Source: Domibacillus aminovorans
Lineage (GTDB): Bacteria; Bacillota; Bacilli; Bacillales; Domibacillaceae
Reading direction: 5' to 3'
Assembly: GCF_001643235.1 (NCBI RefSeq)
Contig: NZ_LQWY01000073.1
Location: forward strand, 95,439 to 159,438
Length of the DNA stretch: 64,000 bases
The notes under the pieces were generated by a model. It searched no databases and was not told where the DNA came from. It saw nothing but the letters and a program-made list of their open reading frames with translations. Both the position numbers and the translations under genes were made by a program. Within the stretch, counting starts at the first letter, position 1. The number at the start of each line of letters is the position of its first letter. This document shows positions 48,663-57,770 of this stretch, in pieces.

Positions 48663-48672
48663 ATTGTACCAC
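48663..48672 (-). promoter_or_regulatory. Possible extended -10 promoter of recU-ponA
   Basis: On the minus strand TGGTACAAT gives TG-n-TACAAT, about 30 bases before the recU ATG. No good -35 is seen. Confidence 0.4.
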
Positions 48673-48748
48673 ATGAATGAGCAAATCGCCTGTTTGGAAA
48701 GCCTTATTGCTTTTTTCCCATTAAGAATTGAATAATCTACGTAATTCG

Positions 48749-48765
48749 GCTACTATAATAGTAGC
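48749..48765. promoter_or_regulatory. 17-bp perfect palindrome in the recU / 48919 divergent region
   Basis: GCTACTAT-A-ATAGTAGC is a perfect inverted repeat around one central base and includes TATAAT on the plus strand. It lies between two divergent genes, where an operator could act on both. No known operator consensus was recognised. Confidence 0.45.
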
Positions 48766-48918
48766 TAGCATATGCATAAGAAAGCCAGGCCATTTCTATA
48801 ATAATTGTCGAAATCCTTCTTTCTTTGCCGGGTGATAACTTGTTTTGTCGACAAGGAAGGGATTACACAAAGAAGTGCGAATACCTATCATTATCACAGC
48901 AAAGGGGTGGAGACGATC

Positions 48919-49161
48919 ATGACAAAAGAAGAATGGATGGAACGATTAGCCGAGATTGAACAAGAGACGCTGGAACTGGAAAAACTCGTACACACAAAAG
49001 TAGCAGCTGAACGGCATCGACAGTTATTCGGAATGCGGGTGCAAAAAGAACGCATTCAAAACAGGCTGTTACTTGTAGAAGAAGGCGCTCGCTTTTTATG
49101 TGGCGAACCGGACATACCTTCTTTCATGTCTACGTTAAAACCAGCGGCAGGGTCAATGTAA
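48919..49161 (+). CDS. Small conserved-type hypothetical protein upstream of yppE
   Basis: An 80-residue charged, mostly helical protein (MTKEEWMERLAEIEQETLELEKL...), probably a short coiled coil in residues 5-55. The ATG at 48919 follows AAGGGGTGGAG. It occupies the yppC/yppD position of B. subtilis, but I do not recognise the family with confidence. yppE follows 20 bases later, so they are probably cotranscribed. Confidence 0.65.
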   Translation: MTKEEWMERLAEIEQETLELEKLVHTKVAAERHRQLFGMRVQKERIQNRLLLVEEGARFLCGEPDIPSFMSTLKPAAGSM

Positions 49162-49181
49162 ACGAAACGGGGTAGTAGGAA

Positions 49182-49544
49182 GTGCAGTTGATTGAACAGA
49201 CGAAAACACTTCAAACGCTTATCCATAAAGCAAAATCAATTTATGAAGAGCGGAGAGAAACAAAGGAAGTAGCTGATTTTTTCAGTGTTGTGAAGCCATT
49301 TGCTGACGAAATGGACAAAGTGGCCGATGCATGGGAACAATCCGCGCTCGACTGGCTGAAAACAAATCCACAAAAATATGTACATGCGGCTCAAGTGACA
49401 CAAACGGCGGATAATGCACGCCGCGTCGGTGCATACGCACATTTTTTTGACACTGGCAAAGCAAAATTTATTCAATCGGCAGATTCCGCGTTATACGTGC
49501 TTGAATCGCTTGAAAAAATATTGAAACAAGATGGAGCGCTATAA
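49182..49544 (+). CDS. yppE: Conserved protein YppE (DUF1798)
   Basis: A 120-residue helical-bundle protein. The DFFSVVKPFADEMDKVADAWEQSAL segment (about 35-58) and KYVHAAQV match the YppE family, whose fold is a four-helix bundle of unknown role. The start could be GTG at 49182 or TTG at 49188; the first keeps the family length, the second has better spacing from GTAGGA. Confidence 0.8.
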   Translation: MQLIEQTKTLQTLIHKAKSIYEERRETKEVADFFSVVKPFADEMDKVADAWEQSALDWLKTNPQKYVHAAQVTQTADNARRVGAYAHFFDTGKAKFIQSADSALYVLESLEKILKQDGAL

Positions 49545-49616
49545 GGCGTTCTTTTTTTGCTTTCAAAAAGAGCGTTTGTTCGTTAAACTAGCATAGTAAG
49601 AGAGGTGTGAAGGTCG

Positions 49617-51863
49617 ATGAAGAAGAAAACACTTTCAGAATTAATTGCTGAATTACGAAACAATGAACATATTATAAATTGGCATGAGATCGAACCGGAG
49701 GAAGCGAAAACGAAACCGATCCCGGAAATGGTCGACGAGCGGATTCGAAAGGCCCTTCAACAAAGAGGTGTCGGGGAGTTATATACGCATCAATATTCCG
49801 CTTTTGAGACGGTCGTGAGTGGAGAAAATATTGTGGCGGTAACACCGACTGCTTCAGGAAAAACGCTTTGTTACAATTTGCCCGTTCTGCAATCGATCGC
49901 TGAAAATGAAGTGAACCGGGCGCTATATATTTTCCCGACAAAGGCGCTTGCTCAGGATCAGAAAAGTGAATTAAATGAAATGATCAGTGAAATGGGCATC
50001 GATATTAAAAGTTTTACGTACGACGGAGATACGTCGCCTGCGATCCGGCAGAAGGTGCGAAAAGCGGGTCATATTGTTATTACGAATCCGGATATGCTTC
50101 ATTCGGCTATTTTGCCAAACCATACGAAATGGGTTCATTTATTTGAAAACTTGAAATACATCGTGATCGATGAACTGCACACGTACCGCGGTGTCTTTGG
50201 CAGCCATGTAGCGAATGTAATCCGGCGATTGAAGCGGATATGTTCTTTTTATGGAAGCAGTCCAATCTTTATTTGTACATCGGCGACAATTGCGAATCCG
50301 CAAGAACTGGCGGAACAGCTAACGGGCAATCCAATGAGACTGATCGATAATAACGGGGCGCCAAGAGGAAGAAAGCATTTTGTCTTTTATAATCCGCCGG
50401 TCGTGAACGAGCCGCTCAATATTCGAAAGAGCGCTACGGTGGAAGTGAACAATATCGCAAAAGAATTTTTAAAGAATAAAATCCAAACGATTATATTTGC
50501 GAGAAGCCGGGTGAGAGTGGAGATTATTTTAAGCCATATTCAAGAACTGGTAAAAAAAGAGCTAGGTCCAAAGACAATTCGAGGGTACCGCGGCGGTTAT
50601 TTGCCGAATGAACGTCGGGCTATTGAAAAAGGACTGCGTGATGGGGAGATTTTAGGCGTTGTCAGCACAAATGCATTGGAGCTCGGTGTCGATATCGGGC
50701 AGCTGCAGGTGTGCGTGATGACGGGTTATCCAGGAAGTATTTCCAGCACATGGCAACAGGCCGGGCGAGCTGGACGAAGGCACGGCGAAGCGCTTATTAT
50801 TATGGTCGCAAGTTCTACTCCAATCGATCAATACGTCGTCCAACACCCTGACTACTTTTTTGAGCGTTCACCGGAATCTGCACGGATCAATCCGGAAAAT
50901 TTGATTATTCTTGTTGATCATTTAAAATGTGCCGCTTATGAATTGCCTTTTAAAGAAGAGGAAGAATTCGGACCGATCGAAGTCCGTGATATACTGGAAT
51001 ACTTGCAGGAAGAACGAGTACTTCACTACAATGGGGGCAAATATCATTGGGCACATGAATCATTTCCTGCAACGAATATTAGCTTGCGTTCTGCTTCTCA
51101 GGAAAATGTGATCATTGTGGATCAATCCGATGTGGGGAACGTGAAAATTATCGGTGAAATGGACCGGTTTAGTGCGATGACTCTTTTACATGATGAAGCT
51201 ATTTATTTGCATGAAGGTGCGCAATTTCAAGTTGAAAAGCTGGATTGGGCGCATAAAAAGGCGTACGTCCGGAAAGTGGATGTGGAATACTATACAGATG
51301 CGAATCTAGCTGTTCAGTTAAAAGTGTTGGAAATTGATCGATCGATAGAGCGAAGCACGACAGCTATTCATTATGGTGATGTGACAGTAAACGCACTTCC
51401 GACGATTTTCAAAAAAATCAAGCTGTCGACATTCGAAAACATTGGCTCTGGACCGATTTCACTGCCGGAAGAAGAGCTGCATACGAGTGCAGCATGGCTG
51501 GAATTAAAAGAGATCAGTCCGGAATTAAAAGAAAAGACGCTTGAGCAATTGCTGATGGGGATTGCGAATGTGTTGAATCACATTGTGCCGATCCATACGA
51601 TGTGTGATCGGAATGATATTCACGTTGTCTCGCAAATAAAAGCAACACATACGGGACTTCCGACAATTTTCTTATACGATCATTATCCGGGCGGCATTGG
51701 TCTAGCTGAAGATGTATATAAGAGATTCGATGAAGTGAAAGCTGCTGCAAAAGATTTAATTGAAAAATGCCCATGTCAGGATGGGTGTCCTTCTTGCATT
51801 GGCATGGAAATCGACGGAATGAATGCAAAACGAAAAAGTATCCAACTGCTTGATCAATTTTAA
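49617..51863 (+). CDS. mrfA: MrfA DNA helicase (YprA)
   Basis: A 748-residue superfamily 2 helicase with DEAD-like core and C-terminal MZB (DUF1998) domain. Walker A is TPTASGKT (about 76-83), the DExH box is DELH (near 185), and the C-terminal zinc-binding cysteines are in CPCQDGCPSC (near 717-726). In B. subtilis MrfA works with MrfB in repair of mitomycin C damage, apart from UvrABC. mrfB follows 17 bases later. Confidence 0.92.
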   Translation: MKKKTLSELIAELRNNEHIINWHEIEPEEAKTKPIPEMVDERIRKALQQRGVGELYTHQYSAFETVVSGENIVAVTPTASGKTLCYNLPVLQSIAENEVNRALYIFPTKALAQDQKSELNEMISEMGIDIKSFTYDGDTSPAIRQKVRKAGHIVITNPDMLHSAILPNHTKWVHLFENLKYIVIDELHTYRGVFGSHVANVIRRLKRICSFYGSSPIFICTSATIANPQELAEQLTGNPMRLIDNNGAPRGRKHFVFYNPPVVNEPLNIRKSATVEVNNIAKEFLKNKIQTIIFARSRVRVEIILSHIQELVKKELGPKTIRGYRGGYLPNERRAIEKGLRDGEILGVVSTNALELGVDIGQLQVCVMTGYPGSISSTWQQAGRAGRRHGEALIIMVASSTPIDQYVVQHPDYFFERSPESARINPENLIILVDHLKCAAYELPFKEEEEFGPIEVRDILEYLQEERVLHYNGGKYHWAHESFPATNISLRSASQENVIIVDQSDVGNVKIIGEMDRFSAMTLLHDEAIYLHEGAQFQVEKLDWAHKKAYVRKVDVEYYTDANLAVQLKVLEIDRSIERSTTAIHYGDVTVNALPTIFKKIKLSTFENIGSGPISLPEEELHTSAAWLELKEISPELKEKTLEQLLMGIANVLNHIVPIHTMCDRNDIHVVSQIKATHTGLPTIFLYDHYPGGIGLAEDVYKRFDEVKAAAKDLIEKCPCQDGCPSCIGMEIDGMNAKRKSIQLLDQF

Positions 51864-51880
51864 GGAAGGAGTACTGACGG

Positions 51881-53107
51881 ATGAGTATGACCAAAAAACT
51901 GCAACGGATGAAAAAACATCTTGTGCGGGAAGAGACAGCGGTACCGATTGAAAAGCAGCAAGAGAACATTCGTCACTGGGATACGTGGGAAGCGGCAGGC
52001 GCAAACGTATTCCATTTTGAAGGCGAGTACTGCATTACCCGTGAAACGCATTATTCACTTGATTATAAGCATGGCCATTACACATTCCTTGATGCAAAAA
52101 AAACGATTCAGGACTGGTCTTCTTTTGACGGCGCGCATCCGTTGTCCGCAAAAGGATTTTCTTCGTCGGATTTGTATTTTTTTGATACGGAAACAACAGG
52201 TCTTAGAGGATCAGGCAGTGTTATTTTTTTGCTCGGAACGGCTCGCATTTCAGGCAACCATGTAACAGTAAAGCAGTATTTCCTGCCGTCACCGGGTAAT
52301 GAAACGGCACTCTATGCGAAGTTTTTACAAGAAACAGATTATACGACACTTGTAACCTATAATGGGAAATCTTTTGACTGGCCACAGGTAAAGTCACGCC
52401 ACACATTTGTGCGTGACCGAGTGCCGGCTCTTCCCGCATTTGGTCATTTCGATCTATATCATGCATCGCGCCGATTATTTAAACATACAATGGAATCGGT
52501 CAAGCTCGTCAATGTAGAAAAAAACATTCTTGGCATTGAGCGGATCGATGATGTGCCGGGGCACTTAGCACCAATTATTTATTTTGATTATGTGGAGCGT
52601 GAGGACCCGGAAGGTGTATTGCAGGTAATGAAGCATAATGAGCGTGATATTCTCAGCCTGCTTACACTGTATACACATATTAGCCGGCTTGTGCTAGATG
52701 GCTCGACCCGAAATGACGATCGCACAGCCCTTGAAATCGCTAAATGGTTTGAATCATCCGGCAACGTTGAAGCTGCCCGAATGGCCCTTGCGCAGTCAGC
52801 AGGTAGGGGGCAAGACGACGTTGCGCTTGACGCTGCCTACAGACTGGCGATGCAATATAAGCGGAGAAAATCGTTTGAAGAAGCGAGAGCGTTATTTGAC
52901 CGCGTCCGGCAGTCCCGCAGTAAGCGGGCATTCGATGCATCAATTGAGTTGGCCAAGCTGTATGAACATAAATGGAAGGAAATAGACGAAGCGATTAAGA
53001 TAACCGAACAGACACTTAAAATGGCGACAGATGAAAGGGTAAGAAAGGAAGTTGAACACCGTTTGACACGGCTAGAAAGAAAAAAGTCGAAATATCTTAA
53101 AAACTAA
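51881..53107 (+). CDS. mrfB: MrfB exonuclease (YprB)
   Basis: A 408-residue protein with a DnaQ-like (DEDDh) exonuclease domain, DTETTG at 102-107 as motif I, and a C-terminal TPR region (about 285-400) with repeated A-x-x-YE-x-x-W patterns. In B. subtilis MrfB is the metal-dependent exonuclease partner of MrfA in mitomycin C repair. The ATG at 51881 follows AAGGAAGGAG. No promoter separates it from mrfA. Confidence 0.92.
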   Translation: MSMTKKLQRMKKHLVREETAVPIEKQQENIRHWDTWEAAGANVFHFEGEYCITRETHYSLDYKHGHYTFLDAKKTIQDWSSFDGAHPLSAKGFSSSDLYFFDTETTGLRGSGSVIFLLGTARISGNHVTVKQYFLPSPGNETALYAKFLQETDYTTLVTYNGKSFDWPQVKSRHTFVRDRVPALPAFGHFDLYHASRRLFKHTMESVKLVNVEKNILGIERIDDVPGHLAPIIYFDYVEREDPEGVLQVMKHNERDILSLLTLYTHISRLVLDGSTRNDDRTALEIAKWFESSGNVEAARMALAQSAGRGQDDVALDAAYRLAMQYKRRKSFEEARALFDRVRQSRSKRAFDASIELAKLYEHKWKEIDEAIKITEQTLKMATDERVRKEVEHRLTRLERKKSKYLKN

Positions 53108-53117
53108 TGTCATTTTG

Positions 53118-53146
53118 TTGTAACATGATTGAAAACATCGTAAAAT
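53118..53146 (+). promoter_or_regulatory. Likely SigA promoter of the 31-residue peptide gene
   Basis: TTGTAA (53118-53123) and TAAAAT (53141-53146) have exactly 17 bases between them, just after mrfB. Confidence 0.6.
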
Positions 53147-53197
53147 AAAGAGTACCATTTTAAAAAGAGAAATTATAACTATGGGGTGAATGACAGG

Positions 53198-53293
53198 TTG
53201 AATCGTGCGATTTTTCTATTATTTTTTGTGTTTATCGGGTTGACTGCATTTGTGTTAACGAATTTAAAAGATAGTTTCTATGCTTTTTTGTAA
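53198..53293 (+). CDS. Predicted 31-residue single-helix membrane peptide
   Basis: A TTG-started frame of 31 codons: MNRAIFLL, a hydrophobic run through about residue 22, then LKDSFYAFL. It would span the membrane once, with a basic N-terminus inside. GGGGTGA lies eight bases before the TTG, and a good promoter is 50 bases upstream. It is too short for most gene finders. Function unknown; comparison with relatives at the mrfB-gpsB junction is needed to prove it is translated. Confidence 0.5.
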   Translation: MNRAIFLLFFVFIGLTAFVLTNLKDSFYAFL

Positions 53294-53397
53294 AAAGCAA
53301 TAAACCTTTAGACGACCTGTTTCCTAATTGACAAACGGCACTGTTTTTGAAACAATTAACGTATAAAAACAGGAATCGATGAAGGTGGTGCAAGGCA

Positions 53398-53727
53398 ATG
53401 TTGTCAGAGCAACTTAAGCTGACCGGGAAAGATATTCTCGAAAAAGAATTTAAAACATCCATGCGCGGATACAATCCGGATGATGTGGATCAGTTTTTAG
53501 ATCTGGTCATTAAAGATTATGATGTATTTCAACAGGCAATTGAAGAATTACAGCAGGAAAATTTACGTTTGAAAAAAGAAAACAGTTCCATCGCTTCCCG
53601 TCAAAGACAACCGGAGCCGCCGATACGCGCGCAGCAACCAGTAGCGGGATCAACAAATTTCGACATATTGAAACGTTTGTCGAATTTAGAGCGGCACGTA
53701 TTTGGTGATCGTCTTAACAACGAATAA
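53398..53727 (+). CDS. gpsB: Cell division adaptor GpsB
   Basis: A 109-residue DivIVA-related coiled-coil protein. The N-terminal lipid/PBP-binding domain includes ILEKEFKTSMRGYNPDDVDQFLD, followed by a coiled coil and the conserved C-terminal NFDILKRLSNLERHVFG. GpsB shuttles PBP1 between septum and side wall in B. subtilis; ponA is in this same window. The TTGACA at 53338 may belong to its promoter (weak -10). Confidence 0.95.
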   Translation: MLSEQLKLTGKDILEKEFKTSMRGYNPDDVDQFLDLVIKDYDVFQQAIEELQQENLRLKKENSSIASRQRQPEPPIRAQQPVAGSTNFDILKRLSNLERHVFGDRLNNE

Positions 53728-53734
53728 ATACTCG

Positions 53735-53763
53735 TTGCATTTGGACCGTTCATCTATTATAAT
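53735..53763 (+). promoter_or_regulatory. SigA promoter of rnpB
   Basis: TTGCAT (53735-53740), a 17-base spacer and a perfect TATAAT (53758-53763). It predicts transcription starting near 53770, at the RNA 5' end. Confidence 0.8.
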
Positions 53764-53770
53764 AAAGGAA

Positions 53771-54190
53771 CGAAAATGAATAACGTTCGGGTAATCGCTG
53801 CAGTCCGAGCGGCTGCAGAGGAAAGTCCATGCTCGCACAGTGCTGAGATGCCTGTAGTGATCGCGCCTGGCGAAACCATAAGCCAGGGCAGCATTTTAAT
53901 GCTGACGGCAGGGAAAACACCTACGTCCTCGTGGATATGGTGTGAATACTTTGAAAGTGCCACAGTGACGGAGCTTTATCAGAAATGATAAAGGTGGAAC
54001 GAGGTAAACCCCGTGAGTGAGCAACCCAAATTTTGGTAGGGGCACTTTCCGGACGGAACTGAACGAATGGAAAGGCAGAAGCATAAGTTTCTGCAGACAG
54101 ATGATTGCCACCGGAGTACGAGGTCACACCCTGGCCGTTTGTAGTACGAAGGAACAAAACATGGCTTATAGAACGTTATTCAGGGTTCAA
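53771..54190 (+). ncRNA. rnpB: RNase P RNA, Bacillus (B) type
   Basis: The catalytic RNA of RNase P, which trims tRNA 5' leaders. The conserved blocks are all present: GGTAATCGCTGC, GAGGAAAGTCCATGCTCGCAC near the 5' end, CCACAGTGACG in the middle, and GGAACAAAACATGGCTTA near the 3' end. The first strand AATAACGTTC (53779-53788) pairs with GAACGTTATT (54171-54180) to form P1. Order and blocks follow the B. subtilis B-type RNA, and the site between gpsB and ypsC is conserved. The exact ends are estimated. Confidence 0.95.
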
Positions 54191-54202
54191 ATATACAATA
54201 CT

Positions 54203-54233
54203 CGGCTCTCCTTATTAGGGGAGCTTTTCTTCT
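54203..54233 (+). terminator. Terminator after rnpB
   Basis: GCTCTCC pairs with GGGGAGC (one G-T pair) around a TTATTA loop, then a T-rich run. Confidence 0.8.
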
Positions 54234-54239
54234 ATTTAA

Positions 54240-54860
54240 CAGGAGAGTCGCCTTCAATGGAACAAACAGAAAGATAGCGAACTCTATCCTGAATGGTTGA
54301 CGATTTTAGCTGTGGCGGATGACAAAGGACTTGTAGAGCAGTATATTGGTGTCTTCACAGATATAACGAATCAAAAAACGGCGGAAGAAGAGTTAAAGAA
54401 AATGGCACACAGCGATCCGTTGACGGGCATTGCAAATCGATATTCATACAATATTGGTCAGTTGGTGCTGAGACAAGTATGTCGTGATTTGAAAACGTTG
54501 GAGCAATTTGGATTTAACAAGTTTTCGCTGGCCGTCAATGTCTCGCCGCTTCAATTTTTACAAGACGACTGTGGCATTATAAGTGATGAGAATGTGCCCG
54601 CCCGTTTTCTTGAACTGGCAGTGACCGAAAGTACGGTCATGCTGGACGCGAAAAAATCTGTGCAGCGGCTGACAGAGCTGAAAAGTATCAGATTTAAATT
54701 GTCGATTGATGATTTCGGCACCGGGTACTTATCACTTAGTTATTTAAGGCGTTTTCCTATAGACCATTTAAAAATTGACCGCAGTTTTATTCAGTCCATA
54801 GACCAGTTTGCAGAATTAATTGATTTTCTTTATTTGGATTTAACGGAAGAATACGAATGA
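54240..54860 (+). pseudogene. Collapsed PAS-GGDEF-EAL gene (c-di-GMP turnover enzyme remnant)
   Basis: The frame is open from 54240 with no usable early start (a TTG at 54297 is the first). It reads, in order: the end of a PAS/PAC domain (SELYPEWL, YIGVFTDITNQK), the first residues of a GGDEF domain (HSDPLTGIANR), then directly the middle of an EAL domain (NVSPLQF, SIDDFGTGYLSLSYLRRF, LKIDRSFI). The GGDEF active site, the first EAL motif and the end of the EAL domain are gone. The deletions keep frame, so a 187-residue protein could be made, but it cannot be catalytic. It is inserted between rnpB and ypsC, which are neighbours in B. subtilis. Confidence 0.85.
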
Positions 54861-54872
54861 AAAGAGGATGTT

Positions 54873-56018
54873 ATGACGTATACAATCATCGCGACAGCTG
54901 CTATGGGTTTAGAGGCGCTCGTTGCTAAAGAAGTAAAAGAGCTCGGTTATTCGCCACGAACGGAAAATGGCAAGGTATATTTTGAAGGAGATGCGACGGC
55001 AATTGCCCGCTGCAATATGTGGCTGCGGACGGCAGATCGTGTCAAAATAGTGGCCGCCGAATTTTATGCGAAAACGTTTGATGAATTATTTGAAAAGACG
55101 AAAGCGATTGAATGGGAACAATTTTTGCCGAAAGATGCATCGTTCCCGGTGCAGGGGAAATCGGTTAAGTCAACGTTGTTTAGTGTATCTGACTGTCAGG
55201 CCATCGTCAAAAAAGCAATTGCAGAACGATTGAAGCATGTGTATAAAATGGAGGCGTGGCTGCCAGAAACGGGTGCGCATTTTCCACTGGAAGTCGCACT
55301 CTTAAAAGATAAAGTGACAATTACGATCGATGCGAGCGGTGCAGGTCTACATAAACGAGGCTATCGGGTCGGACAAGGAGAAGCACCGATCAAGGAAACA
55401 TTGGCTGCTGCACTTATTCAGCTGACAAACTGGTACCCAGACAAGCCATTTGTTGATCCATTTTGCGGTTCGGGTACGATCCCGATTGAAGCAGCACTGA
55501 TCGGTCAAAACATTGCGCCTGGTTTTAACCGGGATTTCGTGTCTGAACAGTGGGCGTGGATAGGTGACAATGTATGGAATGACGTCCGAACGGAAGCAGA
55601 AGACAAAGCAAATTATGATCAGCCGCTTGATATTGAAGGGTTTGATATTGATTCAAATATGATCAGTATCGCCAACAGCAATGCATTTGAAGCAGGGCTT
55701 GGTGATTTAATTAACTTCCGGGTTAGAGATGTTACACAGTTTGAAACAGATAAAGAGTATGGCGTCATCGTTGGCAATCCACCGTATGGTGAGCGACTAA
55801 GCGACCGTCCAGCTGTTGAAAAATTGTATGCAGATATGGGATATAAGTTCAAATCGCTTGATACGTGGTCTATTTACATGCTTACGTCGCATGAACAATT
55901 TGAAGAAGTATATGGCAAGCCAGCGACGAAAAAGCGAAAACTATTCAACGGGTTTATTCGCTGTGATTACTATCAATATTGGGGCAAGCGCCCGCCGCGC
56001 CGCTCTGAATCTGAATAA
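54873..56018 (+). CDS. ypsC: 23S rRNA guanine-N2 methyltransferase family protein YpsC
   Basis: A 381-residue SAM-dependent RNA methyltransferase related to the N-terminal half of RlmL. A THUMP RNA-binding domain (about 1-160) precedes the Rossmann methyltransferase, with DPFCGSGTIPIEAA near 194 and the N2-guanine motif NPPYGERL near 303. It starts behind AAGAGGA, 12 bases after the GGDEF-EAL remnant. The exact rRNA position is not proved here. Confidence 0.9.
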   Translation: MTYTIIATAAMGLEALVAKEVKELGYSPRTENGKVYFEGDATAIARCNMWLRTADRVKIVAAEFYAKTFDELFEKTKAIEWEQFLPKDASFPVQGKSVKSTLFSVSDCQAIVKKAIAERLKHVYKMEAWLPETGAHFPLEVALLKDKVTITIDASGAGLHKRGYRVGQGEAPIKETLAAALIQLTNWYPDKPFVDPFCGSGTIPIEAALIGQNIAPGFNRDFVSEQWAWIGDNVWNDVRTEAEDKANYDQPLDIEGFDIDSNMISIANSNAFEAGLGDLINFRVRDVTQFETDKEYGVIVGNPPYGERLSDRPAVEKLYADMGYKFKSLDTWSIYMLTSHEQFEEVYGKPATKKRKLFNGFIRCDYYQYWGKRPPRRSESE

Positions 56019-56065
56019 AGCGGAGTGATCAGAAACAGTGGTGATTGGTCAGAAATCCAGAAGAT

Positions 56066-56111
56066 ATAAAAAGCGCAAAAGCGGTGCCAGGCCTGCTTTT
56101 GCGCTTTTTAT
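56066..56111. terminator. Bidirectional terminator between ypsC and cbaA
   Basis: A 15-bp perfect stem (AAAAAGCGCAAAAGC with GCTTTTGCGCTTTTT) between converging genes. Confidence 0.9.
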
Positions 56112-56117
56112 ATGGTA

Positions 56118-57770
56118 TTACCAGAACTTGAATCCTTTTGATCCGAGTGGACCGCCGTTGATTATGTCCATAATTGGAACTGTGTATGCAACTAAGATGA
56201 GCGCAACTAATACAGTAATCCAGACTTTCCAGTTTTCGAGAATCTTCGGTGTTTTTTCAGCATCTTTATCGATTGCACCAACAGGGAATTCTTCATCGCC
56301 TTTTGGTGCAAACCAGCATAAGTTCACGAAAATGATCAAGACTAAAATGATGCCGAGGAACAAGATTGTGCCGCCGACGGCCTGTGCGATTTGATACGGA
56401 ATCCATTCGAGTGCCTGCTCAGCATCGCCATATGTTGAGTAAGACGAACGACGTGGTGCCCCGAGAAGACCGACCCAATGCATCGCGCCGGACATAATCG
56501 TCATCCCAAACGTCCACGTAAATGCTTGTATAATTGCAAGTTTATTCATTTGTGGCGTTAAAATGCGTCCTGTTAAATGTGGAATGAGCCAGTAGGCAAT
56601 CCCAAAAAACGTTAATAAAACAGTTGTTGCAACGGTTAAATGGAAATGACCCGTCACCCAGATTGTATTGTGAATCACCTGATTCATTTGATAAGAGGCG
56701 TTGATAATACCACCGGCACCAGCTGGAATGAACGCGGCCATACCGATAAATGGAACAACGAAACGTGCATCACCCCACGGCAGCTTGTGAAGCCAGCCGA
56801 ACAATCCTTTACCACCGAGTTCACGTCCACGCAGCTCAAATGTGGCAAACATACTGAATGCGGTCATGAGCGACGGAATGATAACCATAAAGGTTAAAAT
56901 AACTTGTACGAATTTCCAAAATTCTGTAATACCAGGTTCTGTTAGCTGATGGTGAATACCAACCGGAATCGAGAACAATAAAAATAAAATGAATGAAAGA
57001 CGGGCAAGTGAATCCGAGAAAATTTTACCACCGATCACTTTCGGGATAACTACATACCATGCCATGTAAGCGGGAAGGAGCCAGAAATATACGAGTGCAT
57101 GACCGAAATACCAGAACAGTGTACGTGTAATTGCCACGTCGACACGTTCAATGAACCCGAGTGACCACGGCAAAAGTTGAAGCAATACTTCTGCTGCGAC
57201 GCCAAGTGTTGCAACGAACCACATGAGGGAGTTGGCAACGACCATATACGTTAAAAGCGGGGACATTTCTCCTTTGTTTTCTTTGCGCCACTGTGCATAC
57301 TTTGCCAATTGGGCAAAGATGACGAACCAGCTGCCAACGACGATAAATGTTAAACCGAGATAAAAAATCCAGTGTGCTTGCAGCGGTGCATAAAATGTAT
57401 ATAAAACCGTTGCTTCATTTAATAAAATCATCGTTGCTGACATCACAGTACCTAGCAGCATAATCCAAAAACCAATCCAGCTAGCCAGGCGCTGTTTCGC
57501 TGTAAATGTACCAGATGTACGGCTGACAGCAGCAGCTTGGAAACCGAGAATGAAAAATGTTGTTAAGACAAGTCCAAGCATGACGCCGTGAACGGTTAAT
57601 ACTTGATAATAACCGATATTTGCTGGAAGCTCGAAACGTCCAGAACGGACAAATACTTGTAAAAGTCCCATCAATCCGCCAATGGCAAGGGCCGCAAATG
57701 CAACATACATATGGGCCATCGCGAGGCGTGCATCGCGTTTATCTACGCATAAAAATGTGCTGTTATTCAT
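56118..57770 (-). CDS. cbaA: ba3-type cytochrome c oxidase subunit I
   Basis: A 550-residue heme-copper oxidase of the B family with 13 or so membrane helices. Heme b histidine His61 is in LTVHGVM; CuB ligands and the cross-linked tyrosine are in GHALVYFWLLPAY and GIHHQL; the heme a3/b pair is in VTGHFHLTV. The GHxxVYFWLLP form without the HPEVY of A-type oxidases marks the ba3 type. It reduces oxygen to water while pumping protons. It overlaps cbaB by eight bases. Confidence 0.94.
   Translation of the reverse strand: MNNSTFLCVDKRDARLAMAHMYVAFAALAIGGLMGLLQVFVRSGRFELPANIGYYQVLTVHGVMLGLVLTTFFILGFQAAAVSRTSGTFTAKQRLASWIGFWIMLLGTVMSATMILLNEATVLYTFYAPLQAHWIFYLGLTFIVVGSWFVIFAQLAKYAQWRKENKGEMSPLLTYMVVANSLMWFVATLGVAAEVLLQLLPWSLGFIERVDVAITRTLFWYFGHALVYFWLLPAYMAWYVVIPKVIGGKIFSDSLARLSFILFLLFSIPVGIHHQLTEPGITEFWKFVQVILTFMVIIPSLMTAFSMFATFELRGRELGGKGLFGWLHKLPWGDARFVVPFIGMAAFIPAGAGGIINASYQMNQVIHNTIWVTGHFHLTVATTVLLTFFGIAYWLIPHLTGRILTPQMNKLAIIQAFTWTFGMTIMSGAMHWVGLLGAPRRSSYSTYGDAEQALEWIPYQIAQAVGGTILFLGIILVLIIFVNLCWFAPKGDEEFPVGAIDKDAEKTPKILENWKVWITVLVALILVAYTVPIMDIINGGPLGSKGFKFW

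Noticed and set aside
56038..56394. 118-codon plus-strand frame after ypsC
   Set aside because: It runs through the bidirectional terminator and then antisense to cbaA, whose oxidase motifs leave no doubt about the coding strand.
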